NCBI GenBank assembly: GCA_041640815.1
Contig: JBEPZO010000006.1
Coordinates: 3,007-67,006 of the forward strand
Length of the DNA: 64,000 nucleotides
Direction of reading: 5' to 3'
Source of the DNA: JANWZL01 sp041640815
Lineage (GTDB): Bacteria > Pseudomonadota > Gammaproteobacteria > Burkholderiales > Thiobacillaceae
Shown: one piece after another, positions 52,590-60,770 of the stretch
How the letters are laid out: each line of letters opens with the position of its first letter
How positions within the stretch are numbered: the stretch's first letter is position 1
Program-made: the position numbers and the translations under genes
The notes under the pieces: generated by a model
Seen by the model: only the letters and a program-made list of their open reading frames with translations
Databases searched by the model: none
What the model was told of the DNA's origin: nothing

Positions 52590-53570
52590 TTAGCTCCTCA
52601 CGCCTTTCTGTGCCGGCAAGCTTGCGGGCTCGATGCGGTAGTGTCCAAGGCCCATGGTGGCACCGCTTCCAGCGTGAAGCCATTGTCCAAGCCATAGATA
52701 GGGCCAAAACGGTGTGAGATCCTGGCCACGAATCTCGATGTGGCCGATGACGCCGCCCAGCTTCATGGCGGCGTGCTGCCGGAAGGAATAGCGCGGCTTG
52801 TCTTCCCACGACAGGAAGGCTACCGCCTCGATGGCGCGCGCCCGCGCCATGAGTCCTTTGAAGTCGGTCTCCAGCGGTGTGTCGGTATGAAAAGCCGAGA
52901 GCATCGAAATGCGCCGTAGCAGGCTGCCGAAGAGGTCGGCGAAACGAAAATCCTGCGGCCGGACGCGTTTGCCTTCACGTTTGACGCGCAAGGGGGTAAG
53001 AAGCTCGATGCGGAGATCATAGGGCACCTCTGGCGCGACCGGAACAGCCAGCGGCAGGGCTTGCAGCCTCTCTTGAGGTCGGTAGACGCAACGCCACTCG
53101 CCGCTACCCGCACAGGTCTCCTGCTCCACCGCCATAAGCTGCAAGTGATTGCCCGCGATGCCCCTTGGCCCCTGCGCGGCTTGACTCAGGGCATGAATGA
53201 ACAAGGCAAGCTGCCGATTGGCGACACCGACCAGATTGAAGCCCAGCTGATAGGTGTCTGCCTCGGCATCCCCAGGTTCGAGGATGAAGGGATGCGGCGC
53301 CGTCTCATAGCGGCGCATTTTCTGCGCCGACGGCGTTGGCGGCGTGTCGTAGAAATAGGGATAGACACAGCTTTGGTAGAGCGCGCAAGGCCGGCATTGC
53401 GGCAGGCGCGTGACACAAACGACACGCTTTAGGGCATGACCGAGCGCACCGCGCCAGGCCGAGCCAGGAAATTCGCCCAGTCGCACCGGGGCATCGGCAA
53501 TGAAGCGAGCACGGTAACAACCCAGTTTCAGCCCAGGCCACCCACCTGCAGCAGGTGTCTCCTCCATCAT
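52590..53570 (-). CDS. cas6: crRNA-processing endoribonuclease Cas6
   Basis: The 326-residue protein matches the large Cas6 family (PF10040). It has a first RAMP fold (LGEFPGSAWRGALGHALKR), a Cys-rich insert (CVTRLPQCRPCALYQSC) typical of this family and the C-terminal Gly-rich loop GSGATMGLGHYRI. It would cut the single array's transcript for both effector complexes. It heads the long minus-strand cas operon, and tRNA-Ser lies 139 bp upstream. The start could be either ATG at 53570 or 53567. Confidence 0.9.
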   Translation of the reverse strand: MMEETPAAGGWPGLKLGCYRARFIADAPVRLGEFPGSAWRGALGHALKRVVCVTRLPQCRPCALYQSCVYPYFYDTPPTPSAQKMRRYETAPHPFILEPGDAEADTYQLGFNLVGVANRQLALFIHALSQAAQGPRGIAGNHLQLMAVEQETCAGSGEWRCVYRPQERLQALPLAVPVAPEVPYDLRIELLTPLRVKREGKRVRPQDFRFADLFGSLLRRISMLSAFHTDTPLETDFKGLMARARAIEAVAFLSWEDKPRYSFRQHAAMKLGGVIGHIEIRGQDLTPFWPYLWLGQWLHAGSGATMGLGHYRIEPASLPAQKGVRS

Positions 53571-53708
53571 CCGCGGTATTGATCGCTCTTTGTACGCTCA
53601 AGTGTAGGGGATGAGGGGCGAGGCTGTCAGCCACGCAGGCTCAAGTGCCCTTGCGCGCCTGTCAGGCGCAGGGCGCCACCTGACTTGCAGCCTGTCTGCA
53701 GAGCGTGT

Positions 53709-53796
53709 TGGCGGAGGCGGTGAGATTCGAACTCACGAACGCTTGCGCGTTGCCGGTTTTCAAGACCGGTGCCTTAAACCACTCGGCCACGCCTCC
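53709..53796 (-). tRNA. tRNA-Ser (anticodon UGA)
   Basis: On the minus strand the gene starts GGAGGCGTGGCCGAGTGG, has the anticodon loop CTTGAAA (UGA), a long variable arm, the T-loop TTCGAAT and ends CGCCTCC G CCA with CCA encoded. Acceptor GGAGGCG pairs with CGCCTCC. The length of 88 is typical for a serine tRNA. Confidence 0.96.
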
Positions 53797-53807
53797 GTTT
53801 GACATCG

Positions 53808-54190
53808 CGCGTTGCCGGTTTTAGTTCCGGCACGCCGCTTGCGCGGCTTCACATCGGCTAGCGCCGATGTGAGCCTACACTGCCATGCTGCCTGCCGGCA
53901 GCATGGTCAAGACCGGTGCCTTAAACCACTCGGCCACGCCTCCGTTTGACATCACGCGTTGCCGGTTTTAGTTCCGGCACGCCGCTTGCGCGGCTTCACA
54001 TCGGCTAGCGCCGATGTGAGCCTACACTGCCATGCTGCCTGCCGGCAGCATGGTCAAGACCGGTGCCTTAAACCACTCGGCNNNNNNNNNNNNNNNNNNN
54101 NNNNNNNNNNNNNNNNNNNNNNNNNNNNNNNNNNNNNNNNNNNNNNNNNNNNNNNNNNNNNNNNNNNNNNNNNNNNNNNNNCACGCCTCC
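53808..54190 (-). repeat. Tandem partial tRNA-Ser units with an 85-bp hairpin-rich insert in the anticodon loop (147-bp period)
   Basis: Immediately upstream of tRNA-Ser, the 5' half of the tRNA (to the anticodon) recurs at 53908-53943 and at 54055-54190 (interrupted by N). Each copy is joined through an 85-bp insert (53823-53907 and 53970-54054) to the anticodon-stem 3' sequence CGCGTTGCCGGTTTT, after which tRNA similarity stops. Units are separated by GTTTGACATC. Each insert has three stem-loops: GCCGC/GCGGC, TCACATCGGC/GCCGATGTGA and CCATGCTGCC/GGCAGCATGG. The units lack the variable arm, T-arm and 3' acceptor, so they are not functional tRNAs. Confidence 0.85.
54082..54181. other. Assembly gap (100 N) inside the tRNA-Ser repeat array
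   Basis: The gap falls within a repeat unit; sequence on both sides (ggc before, cacgcctcc after) would join to a tRNA 5' half. More collapsed copies may be missing. Confidence 0.98.
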
Positions 54191-54282
54191 CTCACCGCCG
54201 CATTCGTACAACGCGGTAACTGGTCGTATTTTAGCCGACGACGGCCTTTCATGGCGCAAGGCGCTGGCTCGCCCCGTCAGCC

Positions 54283-55647
54283 TTAGGCCCGGTATGCCTG
54301 CAAGAGCTTGAACAACGCCGCCGCCTTGTCCATACACTCTTGATACTCGGCTTCTGCCTGCGAATCGGCAACGATGCCGCCGCCGGCCCAGAAATACAGC
54401 GTGTTGTCCGTCCAAACCGAGGTGCGGATGGCGATGTTGGTGTCCATGTCGCCATGGTAGCCGAGATAGCCGATGGCACCGCAATAGACGCCGCGACGGT
54501 GTGGCTCGAGTTCTTCGATGATCTCCATGGCACGCAGTTTCGGCGCACCGGTGATCGAACCGCCGGGAAAGGCGGCGCGTAGGAGTGCGACAGCATCCTG
54601 GCCGGGTGCCAGCCGACCGCTGATGGTGCTGACCAGGTGGTGCACGGTGGCGTAGTGTTCCACCTCAAACAGTGCCGGCACCTGCACGGAACCCGGGACG
54701 CAGACCTTGCCTAGGTCGTTGCGCAGCAAGTCGACGATCATCAGGTTTTCCGCCCGGTCTTTGAGGCTGCCGGCCAACTCGCGCGCCATGGCCGCATCGC
54801 GTTTGGGGTCGGCAGCGCGCCGGCGAGTGCCCTTGATGGGCCGAGTGAATACCTGCCCGCCACGCACCTCTAGGAAACGCTCCGGCGAAGTGGCCAATAC
54901 CTTGGCCCATGGCAGGCTGATGTAGGCCGAAAAGGGAGCAGGGTTGAGCCGCCGCAAGGCCTGGTAGGCGAGCCAGGGGTCTCCGGAGACTGGGCAGCTG
55001 AAACGCTGGGCCAGGTTCACCTGATAGCAGTCGCCGGCCCGGATATAGGCCTGAATGCGCTCGAAACGCTGCCGATAGGCCGTCGGCGAGAGATTGCTCT
55101 GGATGGGGCCGTGGGCGTGGAAAGGCTCGCGTCGGCGCGGCGTGGGTGGAGTGCTGAAAAGCGCGATGAGGTCTTGCCATTGCGCCGCAGATAGGGGGTG
55201 ACGGCCGGCCGAGACGAGCCAGCTTTCTCTGCGCTGATGATCGACAAGCAGCGCCCAGTCGTAGAAGCCGACGGCCATCTCGGGCAGCGGCTTGCCTTGC
55301 TCGGCGAGCTCAGGTAGGTGCTCCAAGCGCCTGGCGAGGTCATAGGCGAAGTAGCCGATCGCGCCACCAACGAAGGGCAAGGTGAGGTCTTGCTCGTTGC
55401 TGGCGAGATATCGGCGCAGGCAGAGGAAGGGGTCATCGGCACTGTGTTCCACCACCTCGCCCTGACGGTATTCCGTGACCTCGCCATGGGTGACCAGCGT
55501 CGCGTGGGGGCGGGCGGCGAGGATGTCCCAACGACCGCCGCAGGCGCCGGGATGGCCGCTGTCAAGAAAAACGGCCCAAGGCTCGTCAGCCAGGGCATCG
55601 AACAGCTCGGCGCTGTCAGGGTGGTAGGGGATGGCTTCCAGACGCAT
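54283..55647 (-). CDS. pabB: Aminodeoxychorismate synthase component I
   Basis: PabB converts chorismate to aminodeoxychorismate, the folate precursor, using ammonia from PabA. The 454-residue protein has an N-terminal Trp-binding-like domain and the chorismate-binding core: NPAPFSAYISLPW, SPERFLEVRGG, the PIKGTRRR motif with Lys, VDLLRNDLGKVC, and GGSITGAPKLRAMEIIEELE. PIKGTRRR favours PabB over TrpE, whose equivalent motif is usually PIAGTRPR. The ATG at 55647 begins MRLEAIPYHPD; a GTG at 55668 is possible. Confidence 0.92.
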   Translation of the reverse strand: MRLEAIPYHPDSAELFDALADEPWAVFLDSGHPGACGGRWDILAARPHATLVTHGEVTEYRQGEVVEHSADDPFLCLRRYLASNEQDLTLPFVGGAIGYFAYDLARRLEHLPELAEQGKPLPEMAVGFYDWALLVDHQRRESWLVSAGRHPLSAAQWQDLIALFSTPPTPRRREPFHAHGPIQSNLSPTAYRQRFERIQAYIRAGDCYQVNLAQRFSCPVSGDPWLAYQALRRLNPAPFSAYISLPWAKVLATSPERFLEVRGGQVFTRPIKGTRRRAADPKRDAAMARELAGSLKDRAENLMIVDLLRNDLGKVCVPGSVQVPALFEVEHYATVHHLVSTISGRLAPGQDAVALLRAAFPGGSITGAPKLRAMEIIEELEPHRRGVYCGAIGYLGYHGDMDTNIAIRTSVWTDNTLYFWAGGGIVADSQAEAEYQECMDKAAALFKLLQAYRA

Positions 55648-55771
55648 GGCTTGGGGCGGCGAGCACACGGGGCTGGCGGCTCAGGAGCGGTCAGGACAGG
55701 CGCCTCTGGCCCTCTCCGGCGTGCACGATGGCACCTGCAATGCCGCCTTGGGAGTTACGTGACGCCGATCC

Positions 55772-56440
55772 TTAGCGCGCGAGGCTGTCGGCGCGGCGGC
55801 TCATTTCGATGAGCCCATCGGCGATTGCGAGCAAGTCTTCGTAGCTGCGTGCAGCCTGGCCGGTCACCTGGTAGCGGCCTGCCACGGTCAGGCGGGGTAC
55901 GCTGCGGATGCGGTAATTGCGCACCAACTGGTCGCTGCGGGAGACCAGCGCGGAGACGCCGAAGGAGTCGAAGGCCGCCTTGAAGCGCTTTTCGTCCACC
56001 CCCTCGCGCCTGATCCACGCCAGGATGGCGCTGGGGGTGAACAGGTTGATCCGCTCCTCATGGATGGCGCGAAAAACCGCCTCGTCCAGGCGAGCCAGGT
56101 CGCCTGTCGCTTCGAGGCCATAGTAGAGCCGTGCCAGGTTGGACCAGGTGGTGCGACCGAAGGTGACCGGAATGCGCTTGAAACTGACATCCCCGGGCAG
56201 CCTTGCCGCCCAGGCCATGACCAGGGGGTGGAAATCCTTGCAGTGCGGACAACCGTAAGAGAAGAACTCCAGCACCTCGATCTTGCCAGGTGTCTCGCCC
56301 GGCTGCGGCGGCAGGATGCGCTCATAATCACGCCCCTCGATGAGGGTGGCCGCCTTGACGATACGGCTGTGCCCAGGCAAGACGGCGCCGGCTAGGCAGG
56401 CTAGAAGCAAGCGGTTGAATGCACGTCGGGTGGGTCTCAT
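55772..56440 (-). CDS. dsbA: Periplasmic thiol:disulfide oxidoreductase DsbA
   Basis: DsbA introduces disulfides into secreted proteins. The 222-residue precursor has a twin-Arg-like N-terminus (MRPTRRAFNRLLLACLAGAV) acting as signal peptide and the active site CPHC at residues 64-67 in FFSYGCPHCKDF. The cis-proline loop SVPRLTV is present. The protein would be reoxidised by DsbB, encoded 133 bp away in the same direction. Confidence 0.92.
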   Translation of the reverse strand: MRPTRRAFNRLLLACLAGAVLPGHSRIVKAATLIEGRDYERILPPQPGETPGKIEVLEFFSYGCPHCKDFHPLVMAWAARLPGDVSFKRIPVTFGRTTWSNLARLYYGLEATGDLARLDEAVFRAIHEERINLFTPSAILAWIRREGVDEKRFKAAFDSFGVSALVSRSDQLVRNYRIRSVPRLTVAGRYQVTGQAARSYEDLLAIADGLIEMSRRADSLAR

Positions 56441-56573
56441 GGCAAGCGTCGGTTCCTCTCCAGGAAGCAAGCTGACTCAAGGGTTGGGCGATCAGGGATG
56501 CGCCGGCTGGAAGGATATACCTGCCAGCGCCATGATGCCGCTTTAGTGTCGCAAGATTGAGATGCACTGGCCC

Positions 56574-57074
56574 TCATACCCTGTGGGACCAGCCCCTCAC
56601 GATGGCAACGAGTGCAAACATGAATACGGCAAGGAAAACGACCAGCGCCCAGTTCGCGAGCGACAAACCGAGAAATTCGAGCGCCACATCATCGCAAAAA
56701 CCAGTCGCCAAAAACAGCACGGGCACCTGCTGCCCAAGCCAGTCCACCAACTGTTCAATGGGACCCAGCGCATCCCCTGTACAAGCGAGGCTGCCGGGCG
56801 GCTGGGTCTGCAGCCAGCTCTGATAGCCCGCTACCCCGGCACCCAGAGCGCACAGCGCGAGGATCAAGCCGCCTGCCAGGCGTTGGCCCAACGGGCGCAA
56901 GAAAAACGCTACCAGGCCCACCACACCGATGAGCATAAACAATAAGCGCTGAAAGATGCACAGCGGACAGGGCTGCAGACCGAGCCAGAAGGTCGAGATC
57001 AAGCTCATCATCACCGCCGTCTCGGTGACAAGGGCGATGGCGAGCCAGTGGTATCTGGGTGGTAATCGGTTCAT
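56574..57074 (-). CDS. dsbB: Disulfide bond formation protein DsbB
   Basis: DsbB is the four-helix membrane quinone reductase that reoxidises DsbA. The 166-residue product has four hydrophobic helices, the first periplasmic cysteine pair in QPCPLCIFQR (Cys36, Cys39) and the second pair in SLACTGD and GFCDDV. It is adjacent to dsbA, an unlinked arrangement in E. coli but common elsewhere. Confidence 0.93.
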   Translation of the reverse strand: MNRLPPRYHWLAIALVTETAVMMSLISTFWLGLQPCPLCIFQRLLFMLIGVVGLVAFFLRPLGQRLAGGLILALCALGAGVAGYQSWLQTQPPGSLACTGDALGPIEQLVDWLGQQVPVLFLATGFCDDVALEFLGLSLANWALVVFLAVFMFALVAIVRGWSHRV

Positions 57075-57171
57075 GCCAGGTGTATCCGTCCGCTGGAGGC
57101 GGCTCGGGAAGCGCGCCCCCTCATGCCAATATACGCCCCTCGCGCGAAGCGTGGGAGCAAACTCACCGCCA

Positions 57172-57863
57172 CCGAACCATCCCCGGCGATGCGGGCGATG
57201 AGGTCGGCCGGCACATAGCCATGCATGAGGGCGCCCACGCCCACACCGATCAGGACATACTTCCAGATGCGTCCGACGATCTGGCGCACTTCATCCCAGG
57301 CATAGTCATGGCGGGCGCGCTAGCCGCCGTTGCCATGGTCAAGTCGCTGCGCCTCGTCCATGCGGATCTGCCAGACGTAGGCTTCGACCCAGCGCTCCAG
57401 CCTGAAGGCCTGCAAGACACAACGTCGATGAAGGCGATGGCTAGCCCCGTGAGCACATAGATCAGCGTCATCTGCCAGCCGATTACCCCTGCCAGCACCA
57501 CCACGGCTACCTGATTGACCATGGGGCTGGCGATGAGGAAGGACAGGGTCACGCCGAGCGGGATCCCGGCCTCGACGAAGCCGATGAACAGCGGTATGGA
57601 TGAGCAGGAGCAAAACGGTGTCATCGCCCCCAGCCCGACTGCCATCAGCCGGGCGCTAGGCCCCGAGCGGCCGCGCATCGCCGCCCGCACCCGCTCGAGG
57701 GGCAGCAATGCGCGCAGCCAGCCCATGGCATAGATCACGCTGGTGAGCAGCACGAGGATCTTCGCCACGTCCATGACGATGAATTGAAGCGCTGCACCGG
57801 CGGGCTGTCCGGGGCAAGATCCAAGAGGCGGTAGGCGAGCAGCGTGCCCAGGGCATCAAACAC
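57172..57863 (-). pseudogene. arsP: Frameshifted and truncated ArsP-type (DUF318) permease
   Basis: Fragments in three frames form a permease: VFDALGTLLAYRLLDLAPDS from the GTG at 57863, then (one base missing) AGAALQFIVMDVAKILVLL and the core FCSCSSIPLFIGFVEAGIP up to LTGLAIAFIDVV, then another frame QAFRLERWVEAYVWQIRMDE, and another YAWDEVRQIVGRIWKYVLIG to IAGDG. The conserved C-terminal half after IAGDG is missing. ArsP permeases export trivalent organoarsenicals. Several frameshifts exclude function unless they are sequencing errors. It overlaps the acr3 stop, so it once belonged to the ars operon. Confidence 0.8.
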
Positions 57864-58935
57864 GGGCCGCCCCCCGCTCGTACCAGGCCTTGCTGCGGTT
57901 GACCACCTCGACCACCAGCAGCATCACCGGCACCTCGATCAATACCCCCACCACGGTGGCAAGCGCGGCGCCGGAGTCGAAGCCGAACAGGGTGATTGCC
58001 GTCGCCACCGCCAGCTCGAAGAAGTTGGAGGCGCCGATCAAGGCCGAGGGACAGGCCACGCTGTGCTTCTCGCCCAGCTTGCGGTTGAGCCAGTAGGCCA
58101 GGGACGAATTGAAGAAGACCTGGATCAGGATGGGCACCGCCAGCATGGCGATGGTAAGCGGCTGTTCGATGATCGCCTCGCCCTGGAAGGCGAACAGCAG
58201 CACCAAGGTCGCCAGCAAGGCGAGGATGGAGGCATGCCCCAGGGCCGCCAATACCGCATCGAACCTGGCCTGACCCTGGCTGAGCAGCCACTTGCGCGCG
58301 ACCTGGGCCAGGATCACGGGGATGACGATGTACATGAGCACGGACATGAACAGCGTATCCCAGGGCACGACGATGGCCGACAGCCCCAGCAGCAGCCCGA
58401 CGATGGGCGCGAAGGCGAAGATCATGATGGTGTCGTTGAGTGCCACTTGGGTGAGCGTGAAATAGGGGTCGCCGTTGGACAGGCGGCTCCAGACGAACAC
58501 CATGGCCGTGCAGGGGGCGGCGGCCAACAGGATGAGCCCGGCCACATAGCTGTCGAGCTCCTCCGCCGGCAGGAAAGGGGCGAACACCTGGCGGATGAAG
58601 AGCCAGGCGAGCAGCGCCATGGAAAAGGGCTTCACCGCCCAGTTGACCAGAAGCGTGACGCCGATGCCGCGCCAGTGATCGCGCACCTGGTGCAGGGCAC
58701 CAAAGTCGATCTTGATCAGCATGGGGATGATCATCACCCAGATGAGCAACCCCACCGGCAGGTTGACGTGCGCGAGCTCCATGCGCCCCAGGGCCTGGAA
58801 TGGCGCCGGGTAGAGCTGCCCCAGCACCACACCGGCGACGATGCACAGCGCCACCCACAGCGACAGCCAGCGCTCGAAGAAGCCGAGCGGCGCCCTCGCG
58901 GCACGCCGGGCGGTGACCTCACATTGCGCCGTCAT
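57856..58935 (-). CDS. acr3: Arsenite efflux transporter Acr3
   Basis: Acr3 expels arsenite. The 359-residue protein has about ten hydrophobic helices and the family signature LLAAAPCTAMVFVWSRL with the essential cysteine, followed by ALNDTIMIFAFAPIVGLLLG. The C-terminal SNFFELAVATAITLFGFDSG is also typical. It is 10 bp downstream of the arsR-arsC fusion in one operon. Confidence 0.95.
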   Translation of the reverse strand: MTAQCEVTARRAARAPLGFFERWLSLWVALCIVAGVVLGQLYPAPFQALGRMELAHVNLPVGLLIWVMIIPMLIKIDFGALHQVRDHWRGIGVTLLVNWAVKPFSMALLAWLFIRQVFAPFLPAEELDSYVAGLILLAAAPCTAMVFVWSRLSNGDPYFTLTQVALNDTIMIFAFAPIVGLLLGLSAIVVPWDTLFMSVLMYIVIPVILAQVARKWLLSQGQARFDAVLAALGHASILALLATLVLLFAFQGEAIIEQPLTIAMLAVPILIQVFFNSSLAYWLNRKLGEKHSVACPSALIGASNFFELAVATAITLFGFDSGAALATVVGVLIEVPVMLLVVEVVNRSKAWYERGAARV

Positions 58936-58945
58936 GGCTACCCCG

Positions 58946-59728
58946 TCAGAGCCCCAGGGCCTCGCGCACGGCGGGGATCAGCCTTGCGCGGATGTCATCA
59001 CGCACGCGGCGGAAGGATTCGACCGGCTCGCCATGTGGGTCGTGGAAGGGCAGATGCAGGGTCTTGACTGGCCGCGGAAAGACGGGGCAGCTCTCCTTGG
59101 CGTTGTCACAAACGGTGACCACCAGATCGATCGGTTCATTGATGACCGCGTCGACATCCTTGGGATAGAGCCCCTCGGTGGGTAGCCCCGCCTCGCGCAG
59201 GGCGGTAATGGCCCCCTCGGCCACCTTGGGCTGCGGTCGTATACCGGCAGAGATGGCGCGTACGCGCCCAGCGAGATCGTGGTTGAGCAGCACTTCCGCC
59301 ATCTGCGAGCGGCAGGAGTTTCCGGTGCACAGGACGAGCACGGTCTTGGGGGTCGATGCGTTCATGCCTTGGTCTTCTGGTTGGATGTTGAGCGGTAGGC
59401 AAGCGCTGCGGTCTGAGCCGCAACAATTGGCGCTGAGGTAATCGATGAGGGCATGCATGGCATTGAAATCGGCGCTATAGCGCACGAACCGGCCTTCTTG
59501 GCGCTGCGTCACCAGACCGCTGTGCGCCAGCGTCTTGAGGTGGAAGGACAAGGTCGCCGGGGCGATGCCCAGGGCGTCGCCGATTTGCCCAGCAACCAAG
59601 CCAACGGGACCGGCTTGCACGAGCAGGCGGTAAATGGCCAGCCGGCTTTCCTGGGCCAAGGCGGCCAAGGCGCGCACGGCGAATTTCGGTTTTATTTCCA
59701 TATTTTTGGAATTGTCGAAGTTAGGCAT
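58946..59728 (-). CDS. Fused ArsR repressor and thioredoxin-coupled arsenate reductase ArsC
   Basis: The 260-residue protein joins two ars functions. Residues 10-100 form an ArsR winged helix (ALAALAQESRLAIYRLLVQA, TLSFHLKTLAHSGLV). A cysteine pair at CCGSD (102-103) could bind arsenite. From about residue 127 follows an LMW-phosphatase-like ArsC with the P-loop CTGNSCRS (Cys134 and Cys139) and later Cys in VTVCDNAKESCPVF. The reductase converts arsenate to arsenite for export by Acr3. The fusion would couple sensing and detoxification. The ATG at 59728 is used; MEIKPK at 59701 is an alternative. Confidence 0.92.
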   Translation of the reverse strand: MPNFDNSKNMEIKPKFAVRALAALAQESRLAIYRLLVQAGPVGLVAGQIGDALGIAPATLSFHLKTLAHSGLVTQRQEGRFVRYSADFNAMHALIDYLSANCCGSDRSACLPLNIQPEDQGMNASTPKTVLVLCTGNSCRSQMAEVLLNHDLAGRVRAISAGIRPQPKVAEGAITALREAGLPTEGLYPKDVDAVINEPIDLVVTVCDNAKESCPVFPRPVKTLHLPFHDPHGEPVESFRRVRDDIRARLIPAVREALGL

Positions 59729-59820
59729 TGAAAACGATCTCTACCCTCTTGGCAAGCCTGCTCCCAACCGAAAAGGCGCAGCCGGCCAGCAGACACGGTG
59801 TGCGCGCAGATGCGATCGGC

Positions 59821-59826
59821 TATAAT
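59821..59826 (+). promoter_or_regulatory. -10 box upstream of the manganese riboswitch
   Basis: A perfect TATAAT lies 8 bp before the conserved riboswitch start. No consensus -35 hexamer is visible at the usual distance, but placement suits a start site near 59833. Confidence 0.6.
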
Positions 59827-59833
59827 GCCGGCC

Positions 59834-59950
59834 GTCATTGGGGAGTAGCCGACCTCCGCGAGCGAGGTGCCCGCATCAACAGACTCGGCGTGGGCCCGAT
59901 GTCCATGGCCGTGGTGTGGGCGGCCCCGGCCTGGCGAGACCTTTGACTGC
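59834..59950 (+). ncRNA. yybP-ykoY manganese riboswitch
   Basis: The element starts ATTGGGGAGTAGCC, contains GCCCGCATCAACAGACTCGG and ends GGCGAGACCTTTGACT, the conserved blocks of the proteobacterial yybP-ykoY motif. This Mn2+-sensing RNA controls manganese exporters, which fits the TMEM165/GDT1 gene 66 bp downstream. With manganese bound the expression platform should allow expression of the exporter. Confidence 0.88.
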
Positions 59951-60015
59951 GAGGCCTCCCATCGGCCGGAGGGGCGTCGTGGTCATCGGTATCGATCCGG
60001 CCGGGAGCTAGATGG

Positions 60016-60570
60016 ATGGAAGCCTTTCTGTACTCCACCGGCGTTGTCGCACTGGCCGAGATCGGCGACAAGACTCAGCTGCTCTCCCTCGTGCTCGCTG
60101 CCAAATTCCGTAAGCCCTTGCCCATCATCCTGGGCATATTGCTAGCGACCCTCATCAACCACGCGGTCGCCGGCGGACTGGGTGCCTGGATCGCCAGTCT
60201 CATGTCGCCGATGCTATTGCGTTGGGTGTTGGGTCTAACCTTTTTCGCCATGGCCGTCTGGGTGCTCATCCCAGACCGTCTCGACGAGGATGAGACCAAG
60301 CTGCCTGCCATGGGGGTATTCAGCGCCAGCGTGGTCGCCTTTTTTCTGGCCGAGATGGGGGATAAGACACAGATCGCCACGGTCGCCCTGGCGGGCCACT
60401 ACCCTTCCCTGCCAGCGGTCGTCCTGGGCACTACCCTGGGCATGCTGCTGGCCAACGTGCCGGTGGTCTACTTTGGCGAGCGTGCCGCACGCTTGTTGCC
60501 AATGGCGTGGGTTCGCATCGTCACCGCCTTGCTGTTTTTGGGTTTAGGTCTGATAGCTATTTTGGGTTAA
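60016..60570 (+). CDS. TMEM165/GDT1 family manganese exporter
   Basis: The 184-residue membrane protein has two internal repeats, each with the ExGDKTQ motif: AEIGDKTQLLSLVLAAKF near residue 15 and AEMGDKTQIATVALAGHY near residue 115. About six helices are seen. Bacterial members (MneA, MntX-like) export Mn2+. Control by the yybP-ykoY riboswitch supports this. GGGAG lies 8 bp before the ATG at 60016. Confidence 0.93.
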   Translation: MEAFLYSTGVVALAEIGDKTQLLSLVLAAKFRKPLPIILGILLATLINHAVAGGLGAWIASLMSPMLLRWVLGLTFFAMAVWVLIPDRLDEDETKLPAMGVFSASVVAFFLAEMGDKTQIATVALAGHYPSLPAVVLGTTLGMLLANVPVVYFGERAARLLPMAWVRIVTALLFLGLGLIAILG

Positions 60571-60598
60571 GAGCGCCGCTTTTGTGATGACAACCTCG

Positions 60599-60625
60599 AT
60601 AGGAGGGCTATCAGGCCTATTTTTT
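60599..60625 (+). terminator. Possible terminator after the manganese exporter
   Basis: ATAGG (60599-60603) can pair with CCTAT (60616-60620) ahead of a run of T. The stem is short and alternative pairings exist. It abuts the tRNA-Val fragment. Confidence 0.4.
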
Positions 60626-60669
60626 GGTGGGCAGCACAGGGTTCGAACCTGTGACCCCCGCCGTGTGAA
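60625..60669 (-). repeat. 3' fragment of tRNA-Val (anticodon CAC): left attachment site of an integrative element
   Basis: On the minus strand the sequence reads from an anticodon loop TTCACAC through GGCGGGGGTC and the T-arm ACAGGTTCGAACCCTGT to GCTGCCCACCA. The 5' half of the tRNA is absent; the sequence upstream of the loop does not pair with GGCGG. A tyrosine integrase gene begins 102 bp away, so this is best read as the chromosomal copy of the tRNA 3' end left after integration (att site). The intact tRNA should be at the far end of the element, outside this window. Confidence 0.75.
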
Positions 60670-60718
60670 GGGTAATTTAAATGTCGCAACCATGCGGTTT
60701 TCAGTGATTTCGGATATA

Positions 60719-60740
60719 ATTTTGGGACAATTTTGGGACA
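60719..60740. repeat. Tandem 11-bp direct repeat before the integrase gene
   Basis: ATTTTGGGACA occurs twice in a row. It may be an integrase arm-type binding site or part of the integrase promoter; neither is proven. Confidence 0.6.
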
Positions 60741-60770
60741 GTTGACAAGAATGTGTGGTTATTGAGCGAT

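Noticed and set aside
53823..53907. Group I intron in the tRNA-Ser anticodon loop
   Set aside because: The insert is 85 bp, too small for a group I intron, and the 3' tRNA half is missing.
53808..54190. Additional functional tRNA-Ser genes
   Set aside because: Units lack the variable arm, T-arm and 3' acceptor strand.
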